A stretch of 64,000 nucleotides of DNA from the NCBI GenBank assembly GCA_038116945.1, contig JAYOEY010000003.1, positions 62,001 through 126,000 of the forward strand. The letters run 5' to 3'. This stretch comes from JAYOEY01 sp038116945 (GTDB taxonomy: Bacteria; Pseudomonadota; Alphaproteobacteria; MPNO01; UBA2964). A program made the position numbers and the translations under genes. Numbering within the stretch: position 1 is the first letter of the stretch; each line of letters begins with the position of its first letter. Below are positions 1 to 9,006 of the stretch, one piece after another. The notes below the pieces were generated by a model. That model was not told the DNA's origin. It did no database searches and saw nothing but the letters and a program-made list of their open reading frames with translations.

Positions 1-383
1 ATGGTCGACGCGCCGACGGGACGCTGATTCCGTCCGAGACGCGACAGGTTCGTCACGATGGCCCGCGCGACGCCGAGAAAATCGATGCCCGGATGGGCGT
101 AGAAATTTTTGTCCTCGGCCGACAGGAACGCCTTTACGATCGTCTTCGGGATTGCATCGATGGGAACGAAGACGCGTTTCTCGCGGGCGAATTCAGCCAG
201 CAACCTGCCATCGCCGGCGTGGACCCGGGTCATCATCGGCGGTTCGTAATCGGCAAGCTGCTGGTAGTCGGGCAAATCCTTGCCGTAATGCCAGAACACG
301 CCGACCAGGGCGCCGGCGCCGACCAGGGCGAAAAGCAGAAACAGTAATGCGCTCAGGGACAGAAAACGAAGCACCCGTCTCAT
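1..383 (-). CDS. mrcA: Penicillin-binding protein 1A, N-terminal part (runs off the window)
   Basis: This is the first 127 codons of a bifunctional class A penicillin-binding protein, which polymerises and cross-links peptidoglycan in the periplasm. The start is the ATG at 383-381. A hydrophobic signal-anchor (about residues 8-30, SLSALLFLLFALVGAG) is followed by the typical PBP1A linker (DLPDYQQLADYEPP). Then comes the start of the glycosyltransferase domain, with the motif SAEDKNFYAHPGID that carries the catalytic Glu. The visible part stops at RPVGAST, just before the expected ITQQV motif. The amidase gene upstream is on the same strand, which fits a cell-wall pair. Family assignment is firm; the C-terminal transpeptidase domain lies outside the window. 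Confidence 0.93.
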   Translation of the reverse strand, partial: MRRVLRFLSLSALLFLLFALVGAGALVGVFWHYGKDLPDYQQLADYEPPMMTRVHAGDGRLLAEFAREKRVFVPIDAIPKTIVKAFLSAEDKNFYAHPGIDFLGVARAIVTNLSRLGRNQRPVGAST

Positions 384-513
384 GATCCGACGCACCGCTC
401 GCGGACCGGAAACAGGGTGTTATGGACAGATTTCGTCATGGGACCATCATAACGCCAATTTTGTCAGGTTTGTGGCTGTTCCTTGCAGTTCCACGCGGGC
501 ATCGCGGGAAAAA

Positions 514-1725
514 TCAGCGGTTGAACGCCTGGCGCTGCTCGATATAGCCGTTGACGCCTTCGACGATTGCCCGGGCGATCTTGCGGCGATGATCGAGGCT
601 TCTCAGCATCTTTTCGTCGGCAGGATTGGAAAGATACCCCATCTCGATCAGGACCGACGGAATTTCTGGCGCCTTGAGAACCGCGAAGCCGGCAAACCGA
701 TGGTTGCGGCGCAGCATTTTCGTCGTATTTCCCAAATTCGAAACCAGATGCTTGGCGAGGGCGACCGATGCATTCTTCGTCAGCCGTTGACGGAGATCGA
801 TCAGAATGCGGGCGACCGTTTCGCTTTGCTCTGACAGGTCGACGCCGGCGATTATGTCGGCCTTGTTCTCCTTGGCCGCCAGCGCTTCGGCTTCGCGGTC
901 GGACGCTTTTTCGGAAAGCGTATAGACGGAACCGCCCCTTACCTTGCTATTGGCGATGGAATCGGCATGAAGGGAGATGAACAGGTCGGCGCCCGCTCGC
1001 TGGGCGATGGCGATCCGCTCGCGCAACCTGACAAAAATGTCCCGGTCGCGCGTCAGAATCACGCGGTAACGGCCGGTGGCCAACAGCTGACGACGCAGTT
1101 CGCGCGCCTGTTCGAGAACGATATTCTTCTCCCATGTCCCGTACCTGCCGTGCGCGCCGGGATCGACGCCCCCGTGACCGGGGTCGATCGCGATCAATGG
1201 CAACTCTTTTTTCCGCGGCTTCTTCGCGTCGGAACGCGGCGGAGGCGGTTGCACCGGCGGTTCCTTTGAAGCCTCCTTCCGAGGAGGCGGTGTCAGTTTC
1301 ACGGCCTTGAGAAACGCCTCCCGGGAAACGTCGGTCAAATCAATCACCAGACGATGACCGAAGTCGCCTTGCGGAGACAAAAGAAAAGCCTTTGAAACCT
1401 TGACCGGCTTCGAAACGTCAATAACGATTCTCGACTGGCCGGGTTGAAAAAGCCCGTACCGGTATCCCGTTATGCGTTTTCCATCCGGAATTCCGGTCGG
1501 CTTGAATCGCCAGGCGATTTCAGGCAGATCGACGACAATCCGGTATGGGTTGGCGAGCGAAAAAATCCGGAAATCGACGGGACCGCTGAGATCCAGTACG
1601 AAACGCGTGCGCGACTGATAGTCGCCGACGCGGATCGACTCGGCGACGACACCGGCAAGTGCCGGGACGGAAACGCCCAGAAAGCATAGCCACCCCGTCG
1701 CCAATCCGGCCAATCTGCGAAACAT
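514..1725 (-). CDS. amiC: N-acetylmuramoyl-L-alanine amidase (AmiC type)
   Basis: Zinc amidase that cuts the amide bond between MurNAc and the stem peptide during cell separation. From the chosen ATG (1725) it is 403 residues. It has a signal peptide ending near PALA, an AMIN domain (about 25-130) for septal targeting, a Pro/Lys-rich linker, and an Amidase_3 domain (about 175-400). Zinc ligands and the catalytic Glu are visible in DPGHGG, GTWEKN, SLHADS and LIEMGYLSN. An ATG nine bases upstream (1734) and a TTG at 1779 are in frame. I prefer 1725 because it gives a compact signal peptide, but no strong ribosome site separates the options. It lies 130 bases upstream of the PBP1A gene on the same strand. 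Confidence 0.92.
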   Translation of the reverse strand: MFRRLAGLATGWLCFLGVSVPALAGVVAESIRVGDYQSRTRFVLDLSGPVDFRIFSLANPYRIVVDLPEIAWRFKPTGIPDGKRITGYRYGLFQPGQSRIVIDVSKPVKVSKAFLLSPQGDFGHRLVIDLTDVSREAFLKAVKLTPPPRKEASKEPPVQPPPPRSDAKKPRKKELPLIAIDPGHGGVDPGAHGRYGTWEKNIVLEQARELRRQLLATGRYRVILTRDRDIFVRLRERIAIAQRAGADLFISLHADSIANSKVRGGSVYTLSEKASDREAEALAAKENKADIIAGVDLSEQSETVARILIDLRQRLTKNASVALAKHLVSNLGNTTKMLRRNHRFAGFAVLKAPEIPSVLIEMGYLSNPADEKMLRSLDHRRKIARAIVEGVNGYIEQRQAFNR

Positions 1726-1999
1726 TACACACATATAGTGGCTCTGGCCATGTGAGGGCCCAGATATTGTCGTAAACAAAGTGTTATTTCAAGTTCAGTG
1801 TGGTTCCGACGGCTTGAAAGCCGCGTGAACGGCAACGGCAAAACATGGAAAACAATCGAGTTGTAGTATTTCCGGCGCAGGCGTATCCTGTCCGGCGTTG
1901 CGAACGAACCGTGAGACTCCGCGCGATGAATCATCGTGGCGGGAACACGGGGTCTGGAGAAAACAGCCGCAGGACGGCTGGATTCCGCGACCTTGGGTT

Positions 2000-2028
2000 T
2001 TGACATTACGGTTTTATATTGGGATTAA
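2000..2028 (+). promoter_or_regulatory. Possible sigma-70 promoter for rne
   Basis: A perfect TTGACA (2000-2005) is followed after 17 bases by GATTAA (2023-2028), a weak match to the -10 hexamer. It would give a leader of roughly 185 bases before the rne ATG. A long 5' leader fits the known autoregulation of rne mRNA in enterobacteria; applying that here is inference. The 1726-2221 interval otherwise shows only a small hairpin (CCCGGT...ACCGGG, near 2068-2085) and no tRNA or ORF that I can support. Confidence 0.35.
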
Positions 2029-2221
2029 CCCGAAGTCCGCACCGACAGTTTCGAGCGCCCCTGCAGCCCGGTAATCGAACCGGGTGGTTCCGAAGTCAGG
2101 AACCCACACTTGGAGAATTTCGCAGGTCGACGCCGGATGCCGCGGACTTCGCCTATGAAGTTACACGCCTCGCCCGCCGTTCGCACGGGTGCAAGGCGCG
2201 TACTCGGAGCGAAAGCAAAAC

Positions 2222-4831
2222 ATGAACAAGCGCATGCTGATCGACGGGACCCATCCTGAGGAGGTCCGCGTCGTCATCGCCAATGGCAATCGACTGGAAG
2301 AATACGACATTGAATCCTCCGCCAAGTCCCAGCTCAAAGGGAATATCTATCTGGCGAAGGTGATGAGGGTAGAGCCTTCCCTGCAGGCCGCTTTCGTCGA
2401 TTTCGGCGGAAACCGGCACGGCTTCCTCGCCTTCAACGAGATTCATCCGGACTATTACCAGATTCCGGTCGAGGACCGGGAGGCGTTGAAACGCGATGTC
2501 GCCCTTTTCGAAGAAAACGCGATGGCGGCTCACGCCCACGTCGATTCCATCGATGGCGAGATCGCCGACGACGAAGAGGCGGCCGACGACCGTGAGGCCG
2601 AGGAAACCGACGACGACGATTCGGAAAATCCCGAGAACGACGGCGGGAACGTCGCGGACAACGACCCGGAAGACGAAGCGCCTGACGACGAGGAAGGCGC
2701 GGGTGGCGAGACCGATGTTTCGCCGGAACCCGAATTCGACGCCGAGGAAGCAACCGGGGAAGCGACCGGGGAAGCGACCGGGGACGGGCCGGAAGATAGC
2801 GCTCCTTTGACCGATGGCTCGGAAGAAGCCCTCGAAAACGACGGCGAAGCCCCGTCCGAGGAAACAGCCGACAACAGTGCCAAGCCCGCCGGACGGCCTC
2901 GCGGACGGGGACGGCAGAGCGATCGCCGCGACCACCCGATGCGTCGCTACAAGATCCAGGAAGTCATCAAACGGCGCCAGATCATGCTGGTGCAGGTCGT
3001 CAAGGAAGAACGGGGCAACAAGGGCGCAGCGCTTACTACCTATCTGTCGCTGGCGGGCCGCTATTGCGTGCTGATGCCGAACACGTCCCGTAACGGCGGC
3101 GGCGTGTCGCGGAAGATCACCAATGCTTCCGACCGGAGACGTCTGCGCGATCTCCTCAAGAATCTTGAAGTTCCCGAAGGCATGGGCGTCATCATGCGAA
3201 CCGCGGGGATGGAGAGGAACAAGTCGGAGATCAAACGCGATTTCGATTACCTGATGCGTTTGTGGGAGGAAATTCGCACCCTCACCCTCGAATCCGCCGC
3301 TCCGGCGCTGGTTTACGAGGAGGGCGACCTTATCAAGCGCGCCATTCGGGATCTCTATTCGCGTGAAATAGAAGAAGTTCTGGTCGGCGGGAACGAGGCC
3401 TATCAGGCCGCGAAGAAGGTCATGCGAATGATGATGCCGAGCCACGCGAAGCGGGTTCAGCCTTATCGCGACGAGTCGATCCCGCTTTTCCACCGCTACC
3501 AGGTGGAAAGCCTTCTCGAGGCCATGCATAGCCCCATCGTCCAGCTGAAGTCCGGCGGATATATTGTCATCGACCAGACGGAAGCCCTGGTCGCCATCGA
3601 CGTCAATTCCGGCCGGTCGACGCGCGAACGCAATATCGAGGAAACCGCGCTCAAAACCAATCTCGAAGCGGCCAGCGAGGTCGCCCTGCAGCTCCGGCTC
3701 CGCGATCTTGCCGGGCTGATCGTCATCGATTTCATCGATATGGACGAATCGCGCAATCAGCGCGCGGTCGAAAAACGCTTCAAGGACGCCGTCAAATCGG
3801 ACCGCGCACGCATTCAGCTCGGTCGAATCAGCAATTTCGGTCTGCTCGAGCTTTCGCGCCAGCGCATGCGACCGAGTCTTATCGAAACCAGCAGCAACAT
3901 CTGCGTCCACTGCGGCGGAACGGGACATGTCCGCTCCATCGAGTCGATGGCGGTACGGGTGCTGCGCATGATCGAGGAAGAGGGAACGCGCAACCGAAGC
4001 AGTGAAATATCGGTGAGAGTTCCGACGTCGGTGGCGCTCTATGTCCTGAACCAGAAGCGCGCGGCGCTGACGGCCATCGAAGAACGGCACGGATTCTCCG
4101 TCGAGATCGTCGGCGACGATTCGACATCGATGAACGACGTGCAGCTCGACCGCGTCAAGGGGCGCCCGGCTGCCGGGGCGGAAGAGCCGGTATCGGAGGC
4201 GGATGTTTCCGACAGCGACAGCGACGGCGATGGCGACAGCGACGGCGGAGAGCCGGAGGAAGGCAAACAGTCGGGCCGTCGCAAGCGTTCACGGCGCCGT
4301 CGGCGCAAGGATCAGGACGCGCCCTCGGCTACGGTCGAAGCGGCCAGTCCTGGCGACGACGCCGATGGCGAAGAGATCGTGTCGGCGGAGCCGCCGGCGG
4401 AAGAGGCCGGCGATGGCGACGAAGACGCGAAGCCGCGCCGTCGCCGCCGGGGCCGCCGGGGCGGCCGCAGACGCAGCCAAAAACCCGACTCCGAGGAGAC
4501 GTCGGCATCGACCGAGGGACCGGCTGAAAACGCCGGCGATACGCCACGCGAACAGGCTGTGACGGATTTGCCTGGAACCGAACCCTCTGCGGACGCGTCA
4601 GCCGCCGAGGTCAAAACGGAAACCGTCGGGAATCCCGTACAGCCGGAGCCCGAAAAGGCTGCCGTCCGCGACGACCAGAATCCAGTCGTCAACGAACGCG
4701 TCCCTGAACTTGCCGCAGCTGCCAGCCCCCCGGGTCAGGAGATCGCCCAGCCAGCGCCGCCGGCCGGGTCTTCCGGCGACGGCAGCGACCGCCCGCGCCG
4801 AAAAGGCTGGTGGCAACGAATAATGGAATGA
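2222..4831 (+). CDS. rne: Ribonuclease E
   Basis: Essential endoribonuclease of the RNA degradosome (869 residues). The start is the ATG at 2222 (MNKRMLIDGTHPEE), with GGAG about eight bases upstream. The S1 domain (from about residue 36) is interrupted by a long acidic insert (about 100-238) that includes a threefold EATG repeat; large S1 inserts are known in alphaproteobacterial RNase E. The magnesium-binding aspartates are D460 (AIDVNSG) and D503 (VIDFIDM), with exactly the 43-residue spacing of E. coli D303/D346. The zinc-link is C561-VH-C564. The C-terminal half is disordered, alternating acidic and Arg-rich blocks. It ends in RKGWWQR, the type of motif shown in Caulobacter to bind PNPase. 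Confidence 0.97.
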   Translation: MNKRMLIDGTHPEEVRVVIANGNRLEEYDIESSAKSQLKGNIYLAKVMRVEPSLQAAFVDFGGNRHGFLAFNEIHPDYYQIPVEDREALKRDVALFEENAMAAHAHVDSIDGEIADDEEAADDREAEETDDDDSENPENDGGNVADNDPEDEAPDDEEGAGGETDVSPEPEFDAEEATGEATGEATGDGPEDSAPLTDGSEEALENDGEAPSEETADNSAKPAGRPRGRGRQSDRRDHPMRRYKIQEVIKRRQIMLVQVVKEERGNKGAALTTYLSLAGRYCVLMPNTSRNGGGVSRKITNASDRRRLRDLLKNLEVPEGMGVIMRTAGMERNKSEIKRDFDYLMRLWEEIRTLTLESAAPALVYEEGDLIKRAIRDLYSREIEEVLVGGNEAYQAAKKVMRMMMPSHAKRVQPYRDESIPLFHRYQVESLLEAMHSPIVQLKSGGYIVIDQTEALVAIDVNSGRSTRERNIEETALKTNLEAASEVALQLRLRDLAGLIVIDFIDMDESRNQRAVEKRFKDAVKSDRARIQLGRISNFGLLELSRQRMRPSLIETSSNICVHCGGTGHVRSIESMAVRVLRMIEEEGTRNRSSEISVRVPTSVALYVLNQKRAALTAIEERHGFSVEIVGDDSTSMNDVQLDRVKGRPAAGAEEPVSEADVSDSDSDGDGDSDGGEPEEGKQSGRRKRSRRRRRKDQDAPSATVEAASPGDDADGEEIVSAEPPAEEAGDGDEDAKPRRRRRGRRGGRRRSQKPDSEETSASTEGPAENAGDTPREQAVTDLPGTEPSADASAAEVKTETVGNPVQPEPEKAAVRDDQNPVVNERVPELAAAASPPGQEIAQPAPPAGSSGDGSDRPRRKGWWQRIME
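2744..2790 (+). repeat. In-frame 12-base tandem repeat in rne
   Basis: About three copies of GAAGCGACCGGG lie head to tail in the S1-insert region of rne and encode EATGEATGEATG. The first copy reads GAAGCAACCGGG. The repeat keeps the frame, so copy-number change would lengthen or shorten the acidic insert without breaking the protein. Confidence 0.8.
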
Positions 4832-4853
4832 CCTCGACCTGACGAACGAGGTC
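4830..4853. terminator. Weak hairpin between convergent rne and aminotransferase
   Basis: GACCTCG and CGAGGTC form a perfect 7-bp stem around a 10-base loop directly after the rne stop codon. There is no T-run on either side, so this may only protect an RNA 3' end or be a poor terminator between the two converging genes. Confidence 0.3.
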
Positions 4854-4868
4854 TCCGACGGACGACGG

Positions 4869-6026
4869 TCAGCAGCCGACAGGAGTCCAGGCGATCAGCC
4901 TGTCGACCGCCTGTTCGATCCGGTCGGTCGCGCCGGAAAAGGAAAAGCGAACGAAGGCTGCGCCGCAGGCGATGTCGAAATCGGTGCCCGGCGTCGTCGC
5001 GACGCCGGTCTCGTCGAGCATCCTCCGGCACAGCTCTACACTGTCGTTGGTAAGGCCCGAAACGTCGGCGTAAATGTAGAAAGCGCCATCTGCCGGCGCC
5101 AGCCGGTCGAAGCCCGCCTGGGGCAGCCCCTTCAGCAGAATTTCCCGGTTGGCTGCATACCGCGCAACGTTCCGGTCGAGCTCGTCGAACGCATCGAAAG
5201 CGGCTTCAGCGCCGATCTGCGCCAGCGTGGGCGCGGATATATACAGATTCTGCGCCAGGCACTCGACGCTCCGCAGCAGATCATCCGGCACGATCATCCA
5301 GCCGACCCGCCATCCGGTCATGGAAAAATACTTGGAAAAGCTGCTTACCACGATCGCCTGGGGATCGAACCGCAGAGCGCTTACGCCTTCTCCGCTGAAG
5401 GTGATGCCATGGTATATCTCGTCGGAAATGAGACGGATGCCCCGGTCCCGGCAATAGGCCGCGAGCGCACGCATCTCCGTTTCGCCCAGCATGGTGCCTG
5501 CGGGGTTCGAAGGGCTTGCGACAATCAGCCCGTCGATCGGGCCTTCGAGGCGGTCCAGCAATTCGGGCGTCGGCTGAAACCGGGTTTCGGGCCCCGTCGG
5601 AATTGAGACGGGTTCGATATCCTGGGCCAGAAGGATGTTGCGATATCCCGGATACCCAGGTGCGGCGAGCGCGACCCGGTCGCCGGCATCGAACGCGGCA
5701 GTGAAGCCGAGCACGAATCCGGCGGAAGACCCCGTCGTTATCACGACGTTTTCCGGCGAAATCTCCATATTCTGGGTGTCCGCATAGTAGCGGCAAAGCC
5801 TCTCGCGGAGGGAGCCAAGACCGAAAGCCTCGGTGTAGCCCAGCGGATCGCCGACCAGGGCTCGCTGGGCCGCTTCGATGACGGTTTTCGGGGCGCCGGT
5901 CTCGGGCTGACCGAGTTCGAGATGCAGGATGTCTTCGCCCGCCCCCTGACGGCGGTTCGCATCGCGCAGCACATCCATAACGATAAACGGCGGAATCCGG
6001 CCGCGGCGCGACGCCTTTAACGCCAT
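4869..6026 (-). CDS. Class I/II pyridoxal-phosphate aminotransferase
   Basis: Fold-type I aminotransferase of 385 residues, the normal length for the AspC/AAT subgroup. The PLP lysine is K232 in SSFSKYFSMTGWRVGW. Also visible are the substrate/PLP-binding ASPSNPAGT (about 170-178), SDEIYHGI (about 201-208), and the terminal RFSFSG holding the carboxylate-binding Arg. The amino-donor specificity cannot be read; aspartate, tyrosine or alanine are all possible. It ends 37 bases from the convergent rne stop. The start codon lies only 3 bases after the stop of no same-strand gene, while the gamma-glutamyltransferase-like gene upstream on the same strand ends at 6030, so the two could be co-transcribed. 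Confidence 0.88.
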   Translation of the reverse strand: MALKASRRGRIPPFIVMDVLRDANRRQGAGEDILHLELGQPETGAPKTVIEAAQRALVGDPLGYTEAFGLGSLRERLCRYYADTQNMEISPENVVITTGSSAGFVLGFTAAFDAGDRVALAAPGYPGYRNILLAQDIEPVSIPTGPETRFQPTPELLDRLEGPIDGLIVASPSNPAGTMLGETEMRALAAYCRDRGIRLISDEIYHGITFSGEGVSALRFDPQAIVVSSFSKYFSMTGWRVGWMIVPDDLLRSVECLAQNLYISAPTLAQIGAEAAFDAFDELDRNVARYAANREILLKGLPQAGFDRLAPADGAFYIYADVSGLTNDSVELCRRMLDETGVATTPGTDFDIACGAAFVRFSFSGATDRIEQAVDRLIAWTPVGC

Positions 6027-6029
6027 GGC

Positions 6030-7508
6030 TCAGAACTCCGCGTTTATGGCATGCCCGAAACCGCGGGGATCGGTTCTGACGACGCAAGCCTCGGGACGCT
6101 CGCGCATCCCGACCGGACAATACATCAGATTGATGCGGCCGATCGCCGGAACCCGTGTCACGATGGCGCCCCGACCGGCGAGACGGGCGGGCAGCGCCTG
6201 CGGAGCGTTGTCTTCCAGCAATATCTGTCCGGCTTGCGGTCCAGGCGCGGATCGATAGAGTTTCATCGCCTCATCTACCTTTTTTCCGCCATCTATCAGA
6301 CGGGCGAGGACCGTCGCCAGCGCAACCCCGGCCGAGCGGTCGCCAGCACCGGTTGCCGCGGCATACGCCGATTTTACGTTGTCATTGGCCAGAACAACGG
6401 GCGCCAGCAGCAGGGCGCTCTCGGGCGAAGCCGGCTTTACGGCGATGATTCCGGTATCGCCGAGAATTTTTCCGATACCGAAGGGCTGGCCCATGGTCAG
6501 GGTGCAGGCAACGGCATTACCGGCGGCATCCATCGCCAGAGCGCCGACGGAGCCCCTGCCCCTGCTCGGCCTGGACTGCGCCGCACCATGCCCCTTGCGC
6601 GCCGCCTGGGTCATGAGAAGAACCTGCGCATCGTCATCCGCGCCGACAAATCGCGAATCGTTGCCGATATCCCGCCAGATGCTTGCCGCGACAAGCCCGC
6701 CGAGGGCAGGAGAAGGGGCAAAATGAAGGATATGGTTACCAGCCTTGATCTTCAGCGTATCGTTCCAGACGGGGCGGTATTTTCTGATGTCGTCGGTCGT
6801 GATCCATCCACCGGCATTGCGGACTTCCTCAACGTACTGACGCAGGTTCCGGCCCTCGTGAAAATCGCCTGGGCCGGCGATCCGCATACGGCCCAGAAAT
6901 CCGGCGAGATCAAGCTGCCTGAACGGTTCTCCCTCAGTCAGCGGCTTTCCATCGGGCCTAGCGAAACTGTTCCGCGCCCTGGGATCGGAGAGCAGCGTGC
7001 GGCTGTCGGCAGCCAGGCTGCGGGCCAGCGATCGAGGCATGGGAATTCCGAAACGCGCCATGTTCTCGGCGGGCTGAACGAGGATTTCCCAGCGCAGTAC
7101 GCCATATCGGGCCGACAGCGCGAACAGCCCCCGAAAAGTTCCCGGCACCGTGCCGACCCATCGCCCGCCCTCCGGACGCGACCGGGACGCATGCGGCATG
7201 AACTCCAGAGCCTCCGCCTTGTTGTCCTTTACGCTGTACACCACGCAGACGCCCCCGCCGCCGGGCCCGGCGGCGTCGGGACGCGTCACCATCATCGCCA
7301 TGGACATGGCAATGACGGCATCGGCGGCGGTACCGCCTGCGGAAAGCACATCACGGCCGATCAGGGCCGCCCGCGGCTCATCGGCGGCAACGCCGCCGAA
7401 ATACTCGTTTACGTGGCCGACCGTTCCGACGGGAATCTGGGGTTCGCTGCATGATGCGATCGCCAGGGCAAGAATTCCGGCGAGTGCGCTCAGCCTGCAT
7501 TGACGCAT
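6030..7508 (-). CDS. Gamma-glutamyltransferase-like lipoprotein with altered active site
   Basis: Related to gamma-glutamyltranspeptidase, an autoprocessing Ntn hydrolase. From ATG 7508 the protein has 492 residues and a lipobox signal (ALAIASC), so it is probably a periplasmic lipoprotein. The N-terminal family signature is present (DVLSAGGTAADAVIAMSMAM, then GPGGGGVCVVY). At the point where the nucleophile TTHxSVVD is expected before GNAV, the sequence reads SVGALAMDAAGNAV. The processing/catalytic threonine position is therefore Ser at best and the following Thr-His is lost. It is also shorter than the usual 550-590 residues. Activity as a transpeptidase is doubtful. The start overlaps the divergent promoter region of the M48 protease gene (20 bases away). 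Confidence 0.78.
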   Translation of the reverse strand: MRQCRLSALAGILALAIASCSEPQIPVGTVGHVNEYFGGVAADEPRAALIGRDVLSAGGTAADAVIAMSMAMMVTRPDAAGPGGGGVCVVYSVKDNKAEALEFMPHASRSRPEGGRWVGTVPGTFRGLFALSARYGVLRWEILVQPAENMARFGIPMPRSLARSLAADSRTLLSDPRARNSFARPDGKPLTEGEPFRQLDLAGFLGRMRIAGPGDFHEGRNLRQYVEEVRNAGGWITTDDIRKYRPVWNDTLKIKAGNHILHFAPSPALGGLVAASIWRDIGNDSRFVGADDDAQVLLMTQAARKGHGAAQSRPSRGRGSVGALAMDAAGNAVACTLTMGQPFGIGKILGDTGIIAVKPASPESALLLAPVVLANDNVKSAYAAATGAGDRSAGVALATVLARLIDGGKKVDEAMKLYRSAPGPQAGQILLEDNAPQALPARLAGRGAIVTRVPAIGRINLMYCPVGMRERPEACVVRTDPRGFGHAINAEF

Positions 7509-7533
7509 ACCCGCCCCGTACCTACGTTTGGTT

Positions 7534-8907
7534 ATGGTCATCGGAGTCAGGCTTTTGACGCGACGCAACGTTTTCCTCCTTGCCCTTGGCATGCTCGTTC
7601 TTTCGAGTGTGTCTGCGACCCAGCGAAGCGCGTATGGCGCGGGCGGGCTTTCGATGATTCGCGATACGGAGATCGAAAATACCATCCGCGACTATGCAGC
7701 GCCACTCCTCTCCGCAGCCGAGCTCGACCCGGAAGCCTTTCACGTCCATATCGTAAACAGTCCCGAACTGAATGCCTTCGTAGCGGGAGGACAGCGTCTT
7801 TTCATTACCACCGGACTGCTGCGCCGGAGCGCCAATCCGGATCAGGTCATCGCCGTCATGGCGCATGAAATCGGCCATATCGCAGGAGGACATCTCGCCC
7901 GGCTCCAGGGCGCGATAGACGACGCCAGCAATGCTGCGTTGATCACCCAGGCGCTGGGGCTGGTAATCGGCGTTCTTTCAAGGGATGCAGCCGGCGCCGT
8001 CGCCGTCGGTGGCGGAGGCCAGCAGATCATTCAGCGTTCTCTCTTGAGCTTCAGCCGGACGCAGGAACAGTCGGCCGACCAGGCCGCAACGACTTTTCTC
8101 GACCGCGCCGGTCTGTCCAGCCGCGGCATGGTCGAATTCCTGAACATCCTGGCAAATCAGGAATTTCTTCACGCATCCCGTCAGGAATCCTATGTCAGAA
8201 CGCACCCCCTGACGCGGGAGAGGGTACGATTTGCGGAGCGCCACCTGCAGAATTCGCCCAACGCCAACGCGAAAACGCCCGCACGTTTCGAGGTCGCCCA
8301 TCGACGCATGGTCGCAAAGCTGAACGGATTTCTCGGATCCCCGCCGCAGGTTCTCGCTCACTACGAGGACAAGGGCTCATCCATATCCGTACGGTACGCC
8401 CGCGCCATCGCCGAATACCGCAACGCCGATCTTGCGAAATCCATCCCTCTGATCGACGGTCTTATCGCGGACGAGCCTCAGAATGCCTACTTCCACGAAC
8501 TCAAGGGGCAGATGCTTTTCGAAAACGGCCGCATCGATGAGGCTCTCGTCGCCTACCGGGAGGCTGTACGCCTGATGCCCGACGCGCCGCTGCTCAGGAC
8601 GTCCCTCGCACACGCAATGATCGAGTCGAATCGTACGGAACTCTTCGATGAAGCCCTGATGCACGCCAACGAAGCCCTGCGGGTAGACCGGTTCGTCCCG
8701 CTGGCATGGCGGCTTGCCGGAACGGTCTATGGCCGACGCGGCGAAATGGGTCGGTCGTCATGGGCGCTCGCGGAATACAACCTGCTGATCGGCAGGTCCA
8801 AACTCGCCCGCGCGCAGGCAACCCGCGCCCTGAAACTTCTGAAAGAGGGAACGCCCGCCTGGCTGCGCACCCAGGACATCCTGAACGAAACGGACAAACG
8901 AAGCTGA
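7534..8907 (+). CDS. M48 family metalloprotease with TPR repeats (BepA/YfgC-like)
   Basis: Periplasmic zinc protease of the BepA class, known for quality control of outer-membrane proteins. From ATG 7534 it has 457 residues. It begins with a hydrophobic signal segment (NVFLLALGMLVLSS), followed by the HEIGH zinc motif (111-115, HEIGHIAGGH) and the third-ligand region RTQEQSADQAA. The C-terminal third (from about 290) carries tetratricopeptide-like helices (ELKGQMLFENGRIDEALVAYREAV). A TTG at 7555 behind a GGAG would remove seven residues and give an equally good signal peptide, so the start is not settled. The dsbA-like gene follows after 99 bases on the same strand, suggesting a periplasmic protein-folding unit. 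Confidence 0.9.
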   Translation: MVIGVRLLTRRNVFLLALGMLVLSSVSATQRSAYGAGGLSMIRDTEIENTIRDYAAPLLSAAELDPEAFHVHIVNSPELNAFVAGGQRLFITTGLLRRSANPDQVIAVMAHEIGHIAGGHLARLQGAIDDASNAALITQALGLVIGVLSRDAAGAVAVGGGGQQIIQRSLLSFSRTQEQSADQAATTFLDRAGLSSRGMVEFLNILANQEFLHASRQESYVRTHPLTRERVRFAERHLQNSPNANAKTPARFEVAHRRMVAKLNGFLGSPPQVLAHYEDKGSSISVRYARAIAEYRNADLAKSIPLIDGLIADEPQNAYFHELKGQMLFENGRIDEALVAYREAVRLMPDAPLLRTSLAHAMIESNRTELFDEALMHANEALRVDRFVPLAWRLAGTVYGRRGEMGRSSWALAEYNLLIGRSKLARAQATRALKLLKEGTPAWLRTQDILNETDKRS

Positions 8908-9006
8908 CGGCGCCATACAGGACACTTTCCCGCGACCGATGCCAATCCTGATTGCGTTTCGTTAGCGGCAGGGTTCAAGATGCGGCGCCCAATATAGGAG
9001 GAGCGC

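Noticed and set aside
2068..2085. A riboswitch in the rne leader
   Set aside because: Only one 6-bp hairpin is visible and it matches no known class.
2153..4090. A 645-codon open frame on the minus strand across rne
   Set aside because: It is antisense to the clear RNase E reading frame, has no recognisable domain, and long antisense frames are expected in GC-rich DNA.
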